NCBI GenBank assembly: GCA_019456225.1
Contig: VRUI01000005.1
Span: forward strand, 42,809-106,808
Length of the DNA stretch: 64,000 nt
DNA from: Planctomycetota bacterium
GTDB lineage: Bacteria > Planctomycetota > Phycisphaerae > Sedimentisphaerales > Anaerohalosphaeraceae
Reading direction: 5' to 3'
Of this stretch, positions 61,989 through 64,000 are shown one piece after another. Below the pieces are notes generated by a model. That model had not been told where the DNA came from. It worked only from the letters and a program-made list of their open reading frames with translations, and did no database searches. The stretch's first letter is position 1; each line of letters begins with the position of its first letter. The translations under genes were made by a program, and so were the position numbers.

Positions 61989-62412
61989 GACAGAGTTCCT
62001 TTTATAATAAAATACAATATTACACCAGAACTCTCCAGTTTTCAATGTTCAATTATAGGGGGTACCTACCAAATTGATCGACATTGGCATCGCCGCCGAA
62101 CACTTCTGCCTGCAAGCTGTAGAACAGGGGATCGGCACATGCATGATGGGATGGTTCGCCGAAGGGAAAGTAAACAAACTGCTGCAAATCCCAAAAAGTA
62201 AAAGGGTCGAACTGGTAATCAGTGTCGGATATGCAAGTTCAGAGCAAATCCGCCCAAAAGAGCGAAAGCCCATCGACGAAATCCGCAGCTTCAACAAATA
62301 CTAACAAAAAAACGGCAGACAACCCGAAAGCCGCCTGCCGTTTGATTACGCATTGCAAATAGCCAATCGCTTATTGCTTATTGCTAATCGCTAATCGCTT
62401 ATTGCTAAATAA

Positions 62413-64000
62413 TTAACTATTAAAACCTTCAAAATCACCTTTATTGCCAAGGGGGATCGACTTTTCAGCAGTGTCCTGACTTGTCTGAGTCTTTGCAGGC
62501 CCAGAGGCTATCTGATGGAAAGTATGGTCAGAAGTATTAAGCGTCCTTTTGGGACTGCTGGCAGTTGATCCTGTATTGACCTGCGAAGATCCGCCTACCA
62601 GGGCAGACAACTCTTCAACAATACTGTTCATCTGTTCGGCCTGAGCACTTAGCTCTTCAGAGGCACTCGCAGATTCTTCAGCATTTGCCGCGTTAGCCTG
62701 AGTAACCTTATCCATCTGATTAACCGCCGTGTTAACCTGGTCTATACCCTGTGACTGTTCCTGGCTAGCCGCCGCGATTTCGCCTACGAGATCGGTAGTC
62801 TTGCCGATTCCTTCAACGATATCTTCAAGAACCTTGCTGACTTCCGTTGCGATCTCAACACCGTTGTTTGCATTCTTGACAGACTCTTCGATCATCCCTG
62901 AAGTATCCTTAGCTGCCTCTGCGCTTCTCATTGCAAGATTACGAACCTCTTCAGCGACAACCGCAAAACCTTTACCGGCTTCACCGGCACGAGCAGCTTC
63001 GACAGCAGCGTTCAATGCAAGAAGATTAGTCTGGAAAGCGATCTCATCGATAACTTTGATGATCTTAGCTGTTTCATCAGAACTCTTCTGAATATCCTGA
63101 ATAGCAGTGTTCATACGACCCATAGACTCATTACCACTATCAGCAGCCTTGCGAGCGTCTGCTGCCAGAGTACTTGCCTGCTGAGCGTTATCTGCATTCT
63201 GCTTGGTCATAGAAGCCATCTCTTCAAGCGAGCTTGAGGTCTCTTCAAGACCGGCAGCCTGCTCGGTAGCACCTTCAGCCAAAGACTGCGATGCACTTGA
63301 CACCTGACCGGCAGCTGAAGTAACCTGCTCAGAACCTTCAGTAAGCGATGATACTATACGGTTCAATACTTTTGTTATAGAACGAGTCAGGAAAATGCCT
63401 ATACCTAATCCCAATATCACTGAGCTGATAACTATAGTGATTATAGACCATATTGCGGTTGCTCTGGCATTTTCGCCGTCTTCTTTGGCCTCTGTCATTT
63501 CCTCATCTGTCAATCCCTCAACACTGACAAGCAACTTTTCCATTTTTTCGCCAGTTGTATCGAGAGCCACCATAGCCGCATCTGCAGCGGCATTGCGTGC
63601 AACCATATTACGCTGAGCTGCTATCATAGCATCGGCGGCTTCCTGGAATTCGCTATGCTCTACGTCAAGCTGTTTGACTTGTGCGATAATAGTAGCGTTA
63701 TCGGTTGCTGTTATTTTATTCCCATCGATTGTACCGCCTTTAAGAATTGCTGTAATGATCTCATCGGCATCTACGATAGTCTGATTGTACCTTTCAACTA
63801 CGTCATCGATTTCTTCGACAGTAGTAGCCTGAGAGAGCTCTTCCAGGCATATACGGGAATTGAGAATTACAACTTTAATTTCCATTGTGCAATCTATAAG
63901 AGGAACCTCTTCTTCGAGGATTCTCTTGGCTTCGCCTTCGATGTTTGCCGCTGTCATTTGATCGGCAATTTCCTTACCGACAGCAGTCTCCGCATTGTCA
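62413..64000 (-). CDS. Methyl-accepting chemotaxis protein (5' end beyond window)
   Basis: Open from the right edge; at least 529 codons present, starting upstream of the internal ATG at 63957. An extracytoplasmic helical sensor region (acidic, four-helix type), one membrane helix ([20 protein letters not shown]), a short linker and the signalling domain. The hairpin tip [20 protein letters not shown] followed by [15 protein letters not shown] is diagnostic. There are glutamate/glutamine-rich methylation helices on both sides. The N-terminal membrane segment lies outside the window. Confidence 0.93.
   Translation of the reverse strand, partial: DNAETAVGKEIADQMTAANIEGEAKRILEEEVPLIDCTMEIKVVILNSRICLEELSQATTVEEIDDVVERYNQTIVDADEIITAILKGGTIDGNKITATDNATIIAQVKQLDVEHSEFQEAADAMIAAQRNMVARNAAADAAMVALDTTGEKMEKLLVSVEGLTDEEMTEAKEDGENARATAIWSIITIVISSVILGLGIGIFLTRSITKVLNRIVSSLTEGSEQVTSAAGQVSSASQSLAEGATEQAAGLEETSSSLEEMASMTKQNADNAQQASTLAADARKAADSGNESMGRMNTAIQDIQKSSDETAKIIKVIDEIAFQTNLLALNAAVEAARAGEAGKGFAVVAEEVRNLAMRSAEAAKDTSGMIEESVKNANNGVEIATEVSKVLEDIVEGIGKTTDLVGEIAAASQEQSQGIDQVNTAVNQMDKVTQANAANAEESASASEELSAQAEQMNSIVEELSALVGGSSQVNTGSTASSPKRTLNTSDHTFHQIASGPAKTQTSQDTAEKSIPLGNKGDFEGFNS

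Larger units (their letters stand above)
60809..62071 (-). mobile_element. IS3-family insertion sequence, 1263 bp
   Basis: Ends TG...CA. The first ~40 bp and the reverse complement of the last ~43 bp align (TACCCC, TTGGAGAGT/CTGGAGAGT), giving imperfect terminal inverted repeats. Contains overlapping orfA and orfB with a frameshift signal between them. Flanked by AAT duplications. Complete and potentially active. Confidence 0.92.
60496..62304 (+). pseudogene. Nitroreductase interrupted by IS3-family element
   Basis: Two exons of one gene: 60496-60808 and 62075-62304. Removing the IS and one AAT duplication restores a continuous 180-aa frame (VKNRQLKLIDIGIAAEHF across the joint). Family features: TKRQSVRRYLDKPVEPEKIE, APSACNSQPWKFVV and GIGTCMMGWF, all typical FMN nitroreductase segments. 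The insertion separates the N-terminal FMN phosphate site from the C-terminal half, so activity should be lost. The second half alone would start at an internal codon. Confidence 0.9.

Noticed and set aside
1..64000. CRISPR array
   Set aside because: Direct repeats seen (iteron-like, tandem RNA units) lack regular repeat-spacer structure, and no cas gene is present.

Overview
The window most likely comes from a Planctomycetota bacterium of the Phycisphaerae/Sedimentisphaerales type. This is inferred from type I dockerin repeats on large secreted proteins, PEP-CTERM tails, prepilin-like proteins with an H-X9-DG motif, and a two-domain thiamine-phosphate synthase with a ThiE C-terminal half. 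No rRNA is present to confirm it.

Layout. 1-2634 is chromosome: hflK (cut by the window edge), rsgA and a CheX-like gene. A tRNA-Pro(GGG) gene at 2634-2708 is the insertion site of a ~35 kb integrative element (about 2711-37724). The last 46 bp of the tRNA region are repeated exactly at 37679-37724, and a tyrosine integrase sits just inside that right end. Outside the right repeat lie fragments of an older integrase and a small excisionase-like protein, so the site appears to have been occupied before. 38.5-64 kb is chromosome again: a hybrid histidine kinase broken by one in-frame TGA, a PAC2 protein, rdgB, a dockerin-tagged retropepsin-like protein, a methyltransferase, a YifB/ComM ATPase, an M6 protease, a voltage-gated K+ channel, mtfA, trpC, smpB, a pterin-binding methyltransferase-like protein, a ThiE-type synthase, a nitroreductase split by an IS3-family element, and a chemotaxis receptor cut by the right edge.

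The element has no relaxase, conjugation or capsid gene that I can recognise. Its left part looks like a DNA-metabolism module: small HTH proteins, a 56-aa CsrA-like protein, a minimal family A polymerase-like protein, a DUF3102 protein, an RNase H-like protein, a small clamp-loader-like AAA ATPase, a serine recombinase and an ArdC-like antirestriction protein. The remainder carries defence or stability genes (two Panacea-type toxin-antitoxin-like pairs, a type I restriction-modification operon with an inserted ABC-type ATPase, and a secreted or membrane TIR protein), small membrane and lipoproteins, and a ~1 kb ORF-free stretch rich in RNA-like hairpins. That stretch includes two tandem copies of an unrecognised structured motif and a 169-nt tRNA-like fold.

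Strongest leads for something undescribed: the polymerase/CsrA-like/clamp-loader module, the structured-RNA cluster at 20.66-21.43 kb, a 20-aa hydrophobic peptide gene with complete expression signals at 16.3-16.6 kb, and an attC-like site directly on the stop codon of a small membrane-protein gene beside the TIR gene.
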